Made by a program: the position numbers and the translations under genes | The notes under the pieces: generated by a model | Databases searched by the model: none | What the model was told of the DNA's origin: nothing | Seen by the model: the letters and a program-made list of their open reading frames with translations, nothing else | Shown: piece by piece, positions 13,401-28,400 of the stretch | Position numbering within the stretch: the stretch's first letter is position 1 | Layout: each line of letters starts with the position of its first letter | NCBI RefSeq assembly: GCF_041381155.1 | Contig: NC_091134.1 | Span: 42,305,338 to 42,369,337 of the forward strand | Origin: Argopecten irradians | Taxonomy: Eukaryota > Mollusca > Bivalvia > Pectinida > Pectinidae | Length of the DNA stretch: 64,000 nucleotides | Direction: 5' to 3'

Positions 13401-16400
13401 TAACGTTTGTACTTGCATTTGAGCTCTCTCGTGAAATTAAGCAAAACAAATTTCTGTAAATCTTATTTGATTTTAGTTTTATTTTAGGGATTTCCGCGCT
13501 GTCAATGAATTTCTACAGCACCAAATTTTGTAAAAGGGTATTTCCAGTATCGAACAATTGAACTGCGCTTATCTACCAGACCATATCAAAGCAAAATGTT
13601 CTTCATCTTGACTAAAGTTCTTCAATTGTTTAACTTACAGGTCGTGACCTTGAAAGCCACTCCCTTTGTACACACAGAACTCCTGTCAGAGAAAGGTTCC
13701 TGTGAGGAGAAGAAAAATGAACGTATCTGTTGGAAAGTTAACGCTACAACAGGTAGTACATTATTACCACTTTAATTGTTATTTACATACAGGAGAAAAA
13801 CTACTGTCTCAAGCTGATAATTTCAACCAGCTTCTTTTCACATTAACATAACTTTGTGCTGTCATGTCACACAACATCTTTGTCAAGGCGGGCAATTTAA
13901 TATTATGATTTGATATCATAGAAATTGAGAAGTATTTAAATTATTTGATAATTCAGACTATCTTGAAATAAGAAAACATAAAATGGTTCACAGTGACTAA
14001 TTTGTCGGGAAAAAACCCAACATCAAATAAGGGTATACTGAAAATGTACATATTTCTATGATAAAAATATTTTTGTGAATGCCTGAATTCATCATTCTGC
14101 TAACCAGTTAAAAACCAATTCAGCCCTTTTTTACCGTTTTACCATTATGTTAGAGATAAATGATTTGTGTTTGATTAGATTATTTAAGATATTTCGATCA
14201 TTCTTACTGTAATTAGCTTATCTAATTCTTATTTTATAAAGGAGAGAAAGTTGACTACTGTTGCTATGGCTACTGCATTGATATGCTGATTGACATCTCT
14301 AAGAAAGTAAACTTTACATTTGAACTACATCTGAGTACTGACAACTCCTTTGGTACTCTAACAAGGGTGAGTATTTCTAATGTATAAAACCAGTGTGTTT
14401 AGTTCAAAAGTAATGATAATTCAGGAAATGTATCTTCTATGTCTCATGAAATGAAATAGAACTAAACTTACACATTTGGTAAAAATATATACATCAATTT
14501 GGTAAAAATATATACATCGATCTGCAGTTTATGATACAGCGTACATATTATATCATCCTGGAAACTCCAGGGGTTACGATCACTTACAATCTATACACCC
14601 CTGGACTATCTCATAGTAAAACTGAAGGCAGCTCAGGGTAACAAATCTGAACCAATCACAGGCCTGCAAAAATTTGCTTTGAAGACTACAGAGAGAGTGA
14701 CACCCAACTTCAAAGCCACTCAGTTAACCATAATGTACCGTTATACGGTTCTTTTGATGTACATCAAATGACTAAAAATCTGTTTGTTTTGTTGCCTTTA
14801 GTTTTACTGTGAGATAGTCCAGGTGTGTAGAAATCATAAGTGATCGAAACCACTGGAGTATCAAAGATGATATTTTATATGTTCTACACTTTATTTGCAC
14901 CTCACAAATTGTAAAAAAAGAAATACAGGAAACTAATTATTGCCAATTTAAGTATACCAGCTTGTCACTGATTTACTTAACCTAACCTTGAGATGGATAA
15001 AGATCTTAATACACAATGGTTTACAGACTAACAACAGTAAGATGAAGACATGGAATGGGATGATCGGAGAATTGGTTAGTGAACAGTCTGACCTGATTGT
15101 GGCACCACTTACCATCAACCCCGAGCGGGCAGAACACATCGACTTCTCAAAGCCTTTCAAGTACCAGGGCCTCATTATACTGGTCAAAAAGGTCAGTTGT
15201 GTATATATTATCATACTGGTCAAAACGGTCAGTTGTGTATTTATTATCATACTGGTCAAAAAGGTCAGTTGTGTATTTATTATCATACTGGTCAAAAAGG
15301 TCAGTTGTGTATTTATTATCATACTGGTCAAAAAGGTCAGTTGTGTATTTATTATCATACTGGTCAAAAAGGTCAGTTGTGTAATTTATTATCATACTGG
15401 TCAAAAAGGTCAGTTGTGTATTTATTATCATACTGGTCAAAAAGGTCAGTTGTGTATTTATTATCATACTGGTCAAAAAGGTCAGTTGTGTATTTATTAT
15501 CATACTGGTCAAAAACGTCAGTTGTGCATTTATTATCATACTGGTCAAAAAGGTCAGTTGTGTATTTATTATCATACTGGTCAAAAAGGTCAGTTGTGTA
15601 TTTATTATCATACTGGTCAAAAAGGTCAGTTGTCAGAAAAAAGTGTAGATCTATAGAGTTAGAGAAGCAGTCTGATTGGTGTTGAGATATTCTCTTTGAT
15701 TTTTAGACCTAGCCTGGTCAGATTCTTTAAGAGTTAAAATTGTCTAAAGTCACCCAATGGACAAAGAAAAAATGGCCTTAACAGACAAGTGGTCTCTTTG
15801 CAGAAGTCAAAGGTTAAAATTGGCCATTTAGGACCCTACTAAAGCTGTCTTATTAAGCAGGTGGTCATTATACAGAGGTGGTTGCTAAAGCAAATCTTAC
15901 TGTAATATTATTGATAATTCTCTCTTTATAGACCCAGAAGGATTCCAGCCTAGCCTCCTTCCTACAGCCGTTCCAGGATACTCTGTGGATCCTGGTCGGG
16001 CTGTCTGTACATGTGGTGGCCCTGGTTCTCTACCTCCTTGACAGATTCTCTCCCTTTGGTCGCTTCAAGCTGGCCAAGAGTGACGATACAGAGGAAGACG
16101 CCCTTAACTTATCTAGTGCAATGTGGTTTGCCTGGGGTGTTCTTCTCAATAGTGGTATTGGTGAAGGTAGGTGACTGGGCGTATATATGAAGTATGTCCC
16201 TGTTGATACCACAGATAATCAACCAATGGATAGTGTTTAGCTGCCTCTGTTTAAATTGAAATTTCCAAATTTACAGATTTCCAAAATCATCATCTTTTTC
16301 ATAGCTGTCTGAATACTCTAAAACTTTTTGGTGTGAAACGTCTAAAAGTAGGCTTTAGCATCATTTAAATGGTAATAAAATATTTGACAATTTTCAACTC

Positions 16401-19400
16401 AGAAATGTAAAACACATTTATTGCCGCTGAAAAGTTGTGAAACTCATGATTTTTTTCTAAAACGTCTAAAAGTAAGCTATAGCATCATTAAACATATGAT
16501 ACTATAACATATAGCTTTCAACGTTCAATGTTAAGCTTTACTGATTTCCCAGGAACACCTCGCAGCTTCAGTGCACGTGTACTAGGAATGGTGTGGGCTG
16601 GCTTTGCTATGATCATCGTAGCATCTTACACTGCTAACCTGGCAGCTTTCCTGGTGTTGGACCGTCCTGAGGCCTCCATCACCGGAATCGACGATGCCAG
16701 GGTATGTATTACATAATTATGTAGAAGATGAGAGTATTTGTAGTTAAAGTGCTGAAAAAAATACAGAAAATGAGACCTTTCAAACAGCATTAACGTCACT
16801 TTTGTCATTTCATAAAATTGAGAGAAAAAATGCCTTAATCTACGCAACAGATGACAAATTGATTATTTTGTAACTCATAAAAAAATTTCATTATTATGGG
16901 GGAAGATTTCCATCAAATTAATATGTACCCCGGTAATGTCAATACAACATACTCCTATTGTGACATCACAATGACATCACATTTTCATGTCATTTGCACT
17001 TTTTTTTTCATTGAGATATGATTGAAAAAACTCATCCAGTCAGAAAGCTGCATACTGCATTCGATAGGATATCAATTATCATGAAATATTTTGGGTACAT
17101 AATTAAGTATGTGTATAATAACACATTTTTAAACTTACGATTTACAGCTCCGTAATCCAAATGAGAACTTTAAATACGCCACTGTAAAGAACAGTGCCGT
17201 GGAGATGTATTTCAAGAGACAAGTGGAGTTGTCTACCATGTATCGACAGATGGAGACGAGGAACTATCGCACAGCTGAAGAAGCCATTGACGAAGTAAAG
17301 AAAGGGTAGGTGTTACTTATCACATGGCCATTAAAGGTTACATGGGTTTACCAAGGTTTGAAAATTCAGATGACGCCAATGTTACTTTTTGTAGAAAGTT
17401 ATTAATGCCTTCTATTAAGAAAATTTATTTCTTGACAAATAATGTTCAAAATAAATCAAGCCTTGGTAAACTTAAGATTTTTAGAATATTCATATTGAAC
17501 AACCAAATTATTAGTCTTCCAAAAGGCCATTTATAATAACAATTTAACCATTTTCTCTGTCACTTGTATGTCACTTTGTTATTTCACCTATTAAAAATAC
17601 ATTTCTCACCTTTTGCTACGTGTGTAAACTGATTTATGCTAATATTGCATACACAGTTTGAAGACAATATTGATATTTACTGGTTCTGGTTTATTGATGA
17701 CAATTTACACATATTGGTAAATGTAGTGAAACCAAGATTCACCTGATGTAATTTGTTGACAGAGACTTCTTTAGGTAATTAATATACAACATAGAAAACA
17801 TGTTGAAAGGTTTGAATATCAAAATACATACAGTTAAACAGTTAATGCTTTTCTTGAATGATGGTAGGGTCATAAAAGTTAAAAAAAAAGAACAATATTT
17901 TACTTTGATGAAAACTATAGCAACCGGACTGTACCATTTATCAAAATAATGTTAAATTAAGGAAAAACTGGTGATAACTACTTCCTGACAATAATACCCT
18001 CCATTGCTCTATTCTAGAATATATAAGTTTCATCTAGGCCTGTTTCTATTGACACAGATATGAAATGCTATAATTGTAGAAACCTACAGGCGTTTATCTG
18101 GGATTCCTCTCGTCTGGAGTATGAGGCGGCCAAAGATTGTGAGCTGATCACAGCCGGGGAGTTGTTTGGTCGCTCTGGCCTAGGTATTGGCCTCAGGAAG
18201 AAAAGTCCATGGACACACGACATTTCCATGGCGATTCTCAAACTCCATGAACGTAAGCTCATCTCTTCCTATAATTTAACTTTGTTGGTTAATTTTACCA
18301 GTACTTGACCATATGTTTTAATCATGTCTAAATGACAAAAAGTTTATTTTATCATTTATTAAATATAAAGTGACTTTATTTCCTCCAGAATAGTTGAATG
18401 TTATTAAATGGAAGAGGGATAGAAGGGAAAAATGGAAGAAGGAAAGAAGAGAAAAGGATAGAAAGGCTGCATATTTCATGTATATGTTATAGAACATTCA
18501 AATTTAGGTGAGGCAGGATCCTTCTTTGATCTGTTGTTAAGAATTATTGGTTTTCTATGAAAGGTGCAACAGTTTACTGGAGACATTATTGATACCACTG
18601 CAATGATTCTCATTCCAGTGGATCATTGGCAAACTGGTGGTTCAATTGGTAGAGCGTTCAGCTGGTGTGAGAAAGTTCAAACCCTGGCCTGGCGGTGCTT
18701 TTTTCCATTATTACTGCACGACTATGTTTATTGTCTTACAGGTGGTCGTATGGAGGAGTTAGACAATAAGTGGATCCTGAATGAGAGTACTGACTGCTCG
18801 GAGAGTGAGAGAGACTCAGCACCAGCCACACTGGGTCTCACCAACATGGCTGGTATGTATATACATGTACAGCCATTCTCTATTTCAAAATCCATATCAT
18901 ACTGTACAGCTACCATATATGTATCTTATTGATTGAGCAGATTTTATCTTATTATGAATCCCATTGTCTTCTCTGTTTGTTGTAACAATTATAAATTGTG
19001 ATCTAGAACACTTATAAAATTTTCTCTATAATCTACTGTATTACCTAATGATAAAAGAATACTCCTTTTTAGCCGTTTTGTTTCTTGTATACAGGCGTAT
19101 TTATGATGGTGGCTGGAGGAATTGTGGCTGGTGTGATCCTCATCTTTGTGGAGATAGCTTACAAGAGGCACAGAGGATTGAAGGAAAAGGAGCTAGAACT
19201 GGCAAGGAATGCTGCTGATCGTTGGAGGGGTAATATCGAGGTGAGTGATAGTCATATACAACATACTGTATTCAACCCAATAATTAAGGACCCAGTGCAC
19301 TTAAAAAATTGGAAAAATGAAAAGGTGCTAATAAGAAGAAATTATTGCAAATCTATACAGTTTTGTGTAGTTTTGGTCTGATGCCTTGTAAATTGAAATT

Positions 19401-22400
19401 GAGGCCTCAAAAAGAGGGAGGGGCGCTTATAGGGACATGGGCGCTTATTGGGTCGAATGCGGTACTCATGTAATATATTTTTTAATATCATTAGGGGTTT
19501 TACTCTATATAAAAATTATAAATACTGGCAAAGAAATCAAGTACATTGTCAAATACCAAAACATACAGTTTAATGTACTTTATCTAAGGAAATGTTATAA
19601 TTTCCTGAAATTAATGCAAGGAAATTATCCAGTGACAAGCATACAGGATTGTTATTGATAACTTCAATATGTAACTAAGCTATGTGAGCGTTACCAGTTA
19701 AAACCTACAGGAATGACTAACCTACAGGAATGTTACCAGTTACTAACCTACAGGAATGTTAACAGTTACTTACCTACAGGAATGTTAAACAGTTACTAAC
19801 CTACAGGAATGTTACCAGTTAAAACCTACAGGAATGTTACCAGCTACTAACCTACAGGAATGTTACCAGTTACTAACCTACAGGAATGTTACCAGTTACT
19901 AACCTACAGGAATGTTAAATAGTTACTAACCTACAGGAATGTTACCAGCTACAAACCTACAGGAATGTTAACAGTTACTTACCTACAGGAATGTTAAACA
20001 GTTACTAACCTACAGGAATGTCACCAGTTACTAACCTACAGGAATGTTACCAGTTACTAACCTACAGGAATGTTCACCAGATACTAACCTACAGGAATGT
20101 TAAACAGTTACTAACCTACAGGAATGTTAACAGTTACTAACCTACAGGAATGTTACCAGTTACTAACCTACAGGAATGTCACCAGTTACTAACCTACAGG
20201 AATGTTACCAGTTACTAACCTACAGGAATGTTACCAGTTACTAACCTACAGGAATGTTACCAGTTACTAACCTACAGGAATGTTACCAGTTACTAACCTA
20301 CAGGAATGTTACCAGTTACTAACCTACAGGAATGTTACCAGTTACTAACCTACAGGAATGTTAAACAGTTACTAACCTACAGGAATGTCACCAGTTACTA
20401 ACCTACAGGAATGTTAAACAGTTACTAACCTACAGGAATGTTAACAGTTACTAACCTACAGGAATGTTAACCAGTTACTAACCTACAGGAATGAACAGTT
20501 ACTAACCTACAGGAAAAACAGTTACTAACCTACAGGAATGTCACCAGTTACTAACCTACAGGAATGTTACAGTTACTAACTACAGGAATGTCACCAGTTA
20601 CTAACCTACAGGAATGTTACCAGTTACTAACCAACAGGAATGTCACCAGTTACTAACCTACAGGAATGTTACCAGTTACTAACCTACAGGAATGTCACCA
20701 GTTACTAACCTACAGGAATGTTACCAGTTACTAACCTACAGGAATGTTACCAGTTACTAACCTACAGGAATGTTACCAGTTACTAACCTACAGGAATGTT
20801 ACCAGTTACTAACCTACAGGAATGTTACCAGTTACTAACCTACACAGGAATGTTACCAGTTACTAACCTACAGGAATGTCACCAGTTACTAACCTACAGG
20901 AATGTTAACCAGTTACTAACCTACAGGAATGTTAACCAGTTACTAACCTACAGGAATGTTCACACCAGTTACTAACCTACAGGAATGTTAAACAGTTACT
21001 AACCTACAGGAATGTTAAACAGTTACTAACCTACAGGAATGTTAAACAGTTACTAACCTACAGGAATGTTACCAGTTACTAACCTACAGGAATGTTACCA
21101 GTTACTAACCTACAGGAATGTTAAACATTTACTAACCTACAGGAATGTCACCAGATACTAACCTACAGGAATGAAACCAGTTACTAACCTACAGGAATGT
21201 TACAGTTACTACCTACAGGAATGTTAAACAGTTACTAACCTACAGGAATGTTAAACAGTTACTAACCTACAGGAATGTTACCAGTTACTAACCTACAGGA
21301 ATGTTACCAGTTACTAACCTACAGGAATGTTAAACAGTTACTAACCTACAGGAATGTTAACAATTACAGTTACAGTTACTAACCTACAGGAATGTTACCA
21401 GTTACTAACCTACAGGAATGTTACCAGTTACTAACCTACAGGAATGTTACCAGTTACTAACCTACAGGAATGTTACCAGTTACTAACCTACAGGAATGTC
21501 ACCAGTTACTAACCTACAGGAATGTTACCAGTTACTAACCTACAGGAATGTTACCAGTTACTAACCTACAGGAATGTCACCAGTTACTAACCTACAGGAA
21601 TGTTACCAGTTACTAACCTACAGGAATGTCACCAGATACTAACCTACAGGAATGTTACCAGTTACTAACCTACAGGAATGTTAACCAGTTACTAACCTAC
21701 AGGAATGTTACCAGATACTAACCTACAGGAATGTTAAACAGTTACTAACTACAGGAATGTTAACCAGTTACTAACCTACAGGAATGTTAAACAGTTACTA
21801 ACCTACAGGAATGTTTACCAGTTACTAACCTACAGGAATGTTACCAGTTACTAACCTACAGGAATGTTACCAGTTACTAACCTACAGGAATGTTACCAGT
21901 TACTAACCTACAGGAATGTCACCAGATACTAACCTACAGGAATGTTAACCAGTTACTAACCTACAGGAATGTCACCAGTTACTAACCTACAGGAATGTTA
22001 CCAGTTACTAACCTACAGGAATGTTACCAGTTACTAACCTACAGGAATGTTAACCAGTTACTAACCTACAGGAATGTCACCAGTTACTAACCTACAGGAA
22101 ATGTCACCAGTTACTAACCTACAGGAATGTTACCAGTTACTAACCTACAGGAATGTTACCAGTTACTAACCTACAGGAATGTTACCAGTTACTAACCTAC
22201 AGGAATGTCACCAGTTACTAACCTACAGGAATGTTACCAGTTACTAACCTACAGGAATGTTACCAGTTACTAACCTACAGGAATGTCACCAGTTACTAAC
22301 CTACAGGAATGTTACCAGTTACTAACCTACAGGAATGTTACCAGTTACTAACCTACAGGAATGTTAAATACCAGTTACTAAACCTACAGGAATGTCACCA

Positions 22401-25400
22401 GATACTAACCTACAGGAATGTTACCAGTTACTAACCTACAGAATGTTACCAGATACTAACCTACAGGAATGTTACCAGTTACTAACCTACAGGAATGTTA
22501 CCAGTTACTAACCTACAGGAATGTTACCAGTTACTAACCTACAGGAATGTTACCAGTTACTAACCTACAGGAATGTTACCAGTTACTAACCTACAGGAAT
22601 GTTACCAGTTACTAACCTACAGGAATGTTACCAGTTACTAACCTACAGGAATGTCACTAGTTACTAACCTACAGGAATGTTACCAGTTACTAACCTACAG
22701 GAATGTTACCAGTTACTAACCTACAGGAATGTTACCAGTTACTAACCTACAGGAATGTCACCAGTTATTAACCTACAGGAATGTCACCGTTACAACCTAC
22801 AGGAATGTTACCTTACTAACCTACAGGAATGTCACCAGATACTCGAAACCTACAGGAATGTTACCAGTTACTAACCTACAGGAATGTTACCAGTTACTTA
22901 CCTACAGGAATGTTAAATAGTTACTAACCTACAGGAATGTTACCAGTTATGTTAACCTACAGGAATGTTAACAGTTAGTAACCTACAGGAATGTTACCAG
23001 TTAGTAACCTACAGGAATGTCACCAGTTACTAACCTACAGGAATGTTACCAGTTACTAACCTACAGGAATGTTACCAGTTACTAACCTACAGGAATGTTA
23101 CCAGTTACTAACCTACAGGAATGTTACCAGTTACTAACCTACAGGAATGTTACCAGTTACTAACCTACAGGAATGTTACAATACTAACCTACAGGAATGT
23201 TACCAGTTACTAACCTACAGGAATGTTACCAGTTAGTAACCTACAGGAATGTTACCAGATACTAACCTACAGGAATGTTACCAGTTACTAACCTACAGGA
23301 ATGTTACCAGTTACTAACCTACAGGAATGTTACCAGTTACTAACCTACAGGAATGTTACCAGTTACTAACCTACAGGAATGTTACCAGTTACTAACCTAC
23401 AGGAATGTTACCAGTTACTAACCTACAGGAATGTTACCAGTTACTTACCTACAGGAATGTCACCAGATACTAACCTACAGGAATGTTACCAGTTACTAAC
23501 CTACAGGAATGTTACCAGTTACTAACCTACAGGAATGTTACCAGTTACTAACCTACAGGAATGTTACCAGTTACTAACCTACAGGAATGTTACCAGTTAC
23601 TTACCTACAGGAATGTTAAATAGTTACTAACCTTCAGGAATGTTAACAATTACTATGTTACCAGTTACTAACCTACAGGAATGTCACCAGTTACTAACCT
23701 ACAGGAATGTTACCAGTTAGTAACCTACACGAATGTTAAACAGTTAGTAACCTACAGGAATGTCACCAGATACTAACCTACAGGAATGTTACCAGTTACT
23801 AACCTACAGGAATGTTACCAGTTACTAACCTACAGGAATGTTACCAGTTACTAACCTACAGGAATGTTACCAGATACTAACCTACAGGAATGTTACCAGT
23901 TACTAACCTACAGGAATGTTACCAGTTATAACCTACAGGAATGTTACCAGTTAGTAACCTACAGGAATGTCACCAGATACTACCCATGTTACCAGTTAGT
24001 AACCTACAGGAATGTTACCAGTTACTAACCTACAGGAATGTTACCAGATACTAACCTACGGAATGTTAACAGGAGGAATGTTACCAGTTACTAACCTACA
24101 GGAATGTTAACCAGTTACTAACCTACAGGAATGTCACCAGTTAATAACCTACAGGAATGTTACCAGTTACCAGAATGTACCAGTTACTAACCTACAGGAA
24201 TGTTACCAGTTACTAACCTACAGGAATGTCACCAGTTACTAACTACAGGAATGTTACCAGTTACTAACCTACAGGAATGTTACAGTTATAACCTACAGGA
24301 ATGTCACAGATACTAACCTACAGAATGTTAACAGTTACTAACCTACAGGAATGTTACCAGATTAACTTACTAACCTACAGGAATGTTAACCAGTTACTAA
24401 CCTACAGGAATGTTACCAGTTACTAACCTACAGGAATGTCACCAGTTACTAACCTACAGGAATGTTACCAGTTAGTAACCTACAGGAATGTTACCAGTTA
24501 GTAACCTACACGAATGTTACCAGTTAGTAACCTACAGGAATGTTACCAGTTAGTAACCTACAGGAATGTTACCAGTTAGTAACCTACAGGAATGTTACCA
24601 GTTAGTAACCTACAGGAATGTCACCAGTTACTAACCTACAGGAATGTTACCAGTTACTAACCTACAGGAATGTTAAACAGTTACTAACCTACAGGAATGT
24701 CACCAGATACTAACCTACACGAATGTTAAACAGTTACTAACCTACAGGAATGTTACCAGTTACTAACCTACAGGAATGTTACCAGTTACTAACCTACAGG
24801 AATGTTACCAGTTACTAACCTACAGGAATGTCACCAGATACTAACCTACACGAATGTCACCAGTTACTAACCCATCATTGGTTGCATCATACAGGAATGT
24901 GATGTAGACCTGAATGACATTTAACATCACTTCACCAGTCACTGACATGTATTCTGTATGCTTACAGAAAAAGAAACAGCTGCGGGAATCATGGAATTTT
25001 CTCCGTGTTCTGAAGGATGAACATCAGGCAGCAGCAGCTAAACAAAAATATGAAGAGGAAAATGAAACAAAAGATCTCTAATTGTTGTTCTTAGTTATAG
25101 TGTAAAATGTGTGTATGAGTGAGTTACATCTGGGTAGTCATACTAATGTTCAGTAATGTGTGAAAACTAGTCAATTATACAAGTAATAACTGTTGCTGAG
25201 GTTAATCTGGATGTTTATTAGCCTAAAAATATTAATGAAATTTTATGAGTAAATAACAGTCAATTATAAGGTATTGTGTGCTAATCAGTACATTATAAAT
25301 CAAATAACCATATAGTTTATATAAGGGGATGAAATTTATGAACAATAACATGAATGCATGCTATAAATTCATGAAATTTGCGTGGTAATCACATACGAAA

Positions 25401-28400
25401 ACCATAAGTGGGTTTACAGTATCGTATGCTGACAATGTTTTTTTAGTAAGATGGTGTGAATGTTTCTTTTTGATGCGATAGAATAAAGTTACTTTATCGA
25501 CAAAGTTTGTATGTTTGTTTAGCAATACCCTATGTGAATAAATATTTCCTGTTTGATGTACATGTGTATATTGCACTTTTAACACAGCTGGAGATCAATG
25601 TTTTTACTATTCAAAGAGAATCACAGTATTTATTTTACTTTTTAATTTATTTTTGAATTTTAAATGCAATGACTTGATTTGGTCTTAATTGAAATAAGAC
25701 ATATATATTCCATTATCATATGTATGTTGTATACAAACTATATACGTATGTGTATACTTGTATCTGCATGAAGTAATATCATTGAACTTTCCATATTCTG
25801 TATAGTGGTTAAATTTTGCGGGTTGATTATTTTTACTATATTCATGTTTTCACTGAAATCAAAAAATTATAAGAACTAGTCAGTAAACGGCAAAATTTAA
25901 TATCAGAGAATATGTTTTGTATATGAAATCATGAAATGTTAACCCCACAAATTTAAAGTTCTATACAGTATATTTGACCTTCCACTCCCAAGAAAACATA
26001 GATATTATGCATTTATGATATTTCACGAGGTTAAGAGTTATCTGACATGATGGCCATACAACAATGTGATAATAGATATGTTCATCATAGCCAATTTATT
26101 CATTTTATAATTCAGAACCAGTTATTAAATTAAATTATTTAACATATCCGGATATAATATATAAATAATATTTTATCTATTTATTATTGTTGTTTTATTT
26201 ATCAGAAGAGATATTTTACCCAAGGTTTTATCAGTACTGTTTGTGGTTTTGGTATATGTGATATTTTTGATACCTGTATACCCGGTATGTATATCCAGTG
26301 TGGCTGTATGTTAATATGTTGGGGAATTGTTTTTATTATAACAAAGTCTGTAATTGTAATAATGATTGAATAATTAATTTCATACTAGGTTTCAAAATGT
26401 CCATTAAACTGTGTACATGATTATGCCAGTAGATAGTAGCTCAATGTCAGTACATACTACTTTGAAATGTATTTTTATATATTGTAATTGGACTGTTTCC
26501 CTTATCAATTCTACCATTTATCTGTTTATATGGAAAATTGATTTTTAACTAATATGTTTTGAGAAAGGTTAAGATCTGTCTGTCCTAATTAAAGGTTTAT
26601 ATTATAAGCTAACTTCATTGTTGTTTCATTGCACATTTCGTATGTTTTGAAATGCACTTTAATAAAGAGTTTTATAAAAGTGTGTGTTTTGTCATGTTTT
26701 TAGCCTACCTAGACCAAGTCAGTTTACCAGGCATACCGTACTATCATCTGGCCAGATATACTATCATCTGGCATCTATTGTTCTCTTTAGTTCCACAATT
26801 TAGTTTGTTATGACTTTACTTTTTTATTTGTTTAAATAAAAGCCAATATTTCTAGATAGTGGATATGTTCTGATTTTCCAATAATACAAGGTCATGTGAA
26901 GGTCAATTAATTTTTACTATTGACTTAGTGTTAACTTAGTCAATATTTCTATTATAACATCACAATTTCCCAGTGTACAGTTCCACAGGGTGCTATCCTG
27001 TGGCCATTGATCTTCTAAGTAACATACATACCCATATGCAACACCATTTTGACCTCAACAAAGTCCATAATTGGCAAATATTTGAATCTATAATAGTATT
27101 GGTATGTGGTGCCTCTACTGCTGGGTAGATACCACACGGTATTCAGTAGAGGTCCTGTACTCTACTGTAAAGTAAAGTGGGAGAACCAACACACCTGATG
27201 TATTAGTATGTGGTACCTCTACTGCTGGGTAGATACCACACAGTATTCAGTAGAGATCCTGTACTCTACTGTAAGGTAAAGTGGGAGAACCAACACTCCT
27301 GATGTATTGGTATGTGGTGCCTCTACTGCTGGGTAGATACCACACGGTATTCAGTAGAGGTCCTGTACTCTACTGTAAAGTAAAGTGGGAGAACCAACAC
27401 TCCTGATGCATTGGTATGTGGTGCATCTACTGCTGGGTAGATACCACACAGTATTCAGTAGAGGTCCTGTACTCTACTGTAAAGTAAAGTGGGAGAACCA
27501 ACACTCCTGATGTATTAGTATGTGGTACCTCTACTGCTGGGTAGATACCACACGGTATTCAGTAGAGGTCCTGTACTCTACTGTAAAGTAAAGTGGGAGA
27601 ACCAACACTCCTGATGTATTGGTATGTGGTACCTCTACTGCTGGGTAGATACCACACAGTATTCAGTAGAGGTCCTGTACTCTACTGTAAAGTAAAGTGG
27701 GAGAACCAACACTCCTGATGTATTGGTATGTGGTGCCTCTACTGCTGGGTAGATACCACACACGGTATTCAGTAGAGATCCTGTACTGTACTGTATAGTA
27801 AAGTGGGAGAACCAACACTCCTGATGTATTGGTATGTGGTGCCTCTACTGCTGGGTAGATACCACACAGTATTCAGTAGAGATCCTGTACTCTACTGTAA
27901 GGTAAAGTGGGAGAACCAACACTCCTGATGTATTGGTATGTGGTGCCTCTACTGCTGGGTAGATACCACACGGTATTCAGTAGAGGTCCTGTACTCTACT
28001 GTAAAGTAAAGTGGGAGAACCAACACTCCTGATGCATTGGTATGTGGTGCATCTACTGCTGGGTAGATACCACACAGTATTCAGTAGAGTCCTGTACTCT
28101 ACTGTAAAGTAAAGTGGGAGAACCAACACTCCTGATGTATTAGTATGTGGTACCTCTACTGCTGGGTGGTAGATACCACACGGTATTCAGTAGAGATCTT
28201 GTACTCTACTGTAAAGTAAAGTGGGAGAACCAACACACTCTGATGTATTAGTATGTGGTACCTCTACTGCTGGGTAGATACCACACAGTATTCAGTAGAG
28301 ATCCTGTACTCTACTGTAAAGTAAAGTGGGAGAACCAACACTCCTGATGTATTGGTATGTGGTGCCTCTACTGCTGGGTAGATACCACACAGTATTCAGT

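Noticed and set aside
14948..15685. Long ORFs on both strands over the 36 bp array
   Set aside because: Only the segment to 15191 is a real exon; the rest follows from a repeat length divisible by three. It was kept as a splicing hypothesis, not as a gene.
18084..18089. CTACAG as the acceptor for exon K
   Set aside because: It breaks the reading frame with exon J; the acceptor at 18077-18079 restores [13 protein letters not shown].
19690..24885. CRISPR-like array appearance
   Set aside because: Units are head-to-tail with no unique spacers, in a eukaryotic intron; it is a minisatellite.
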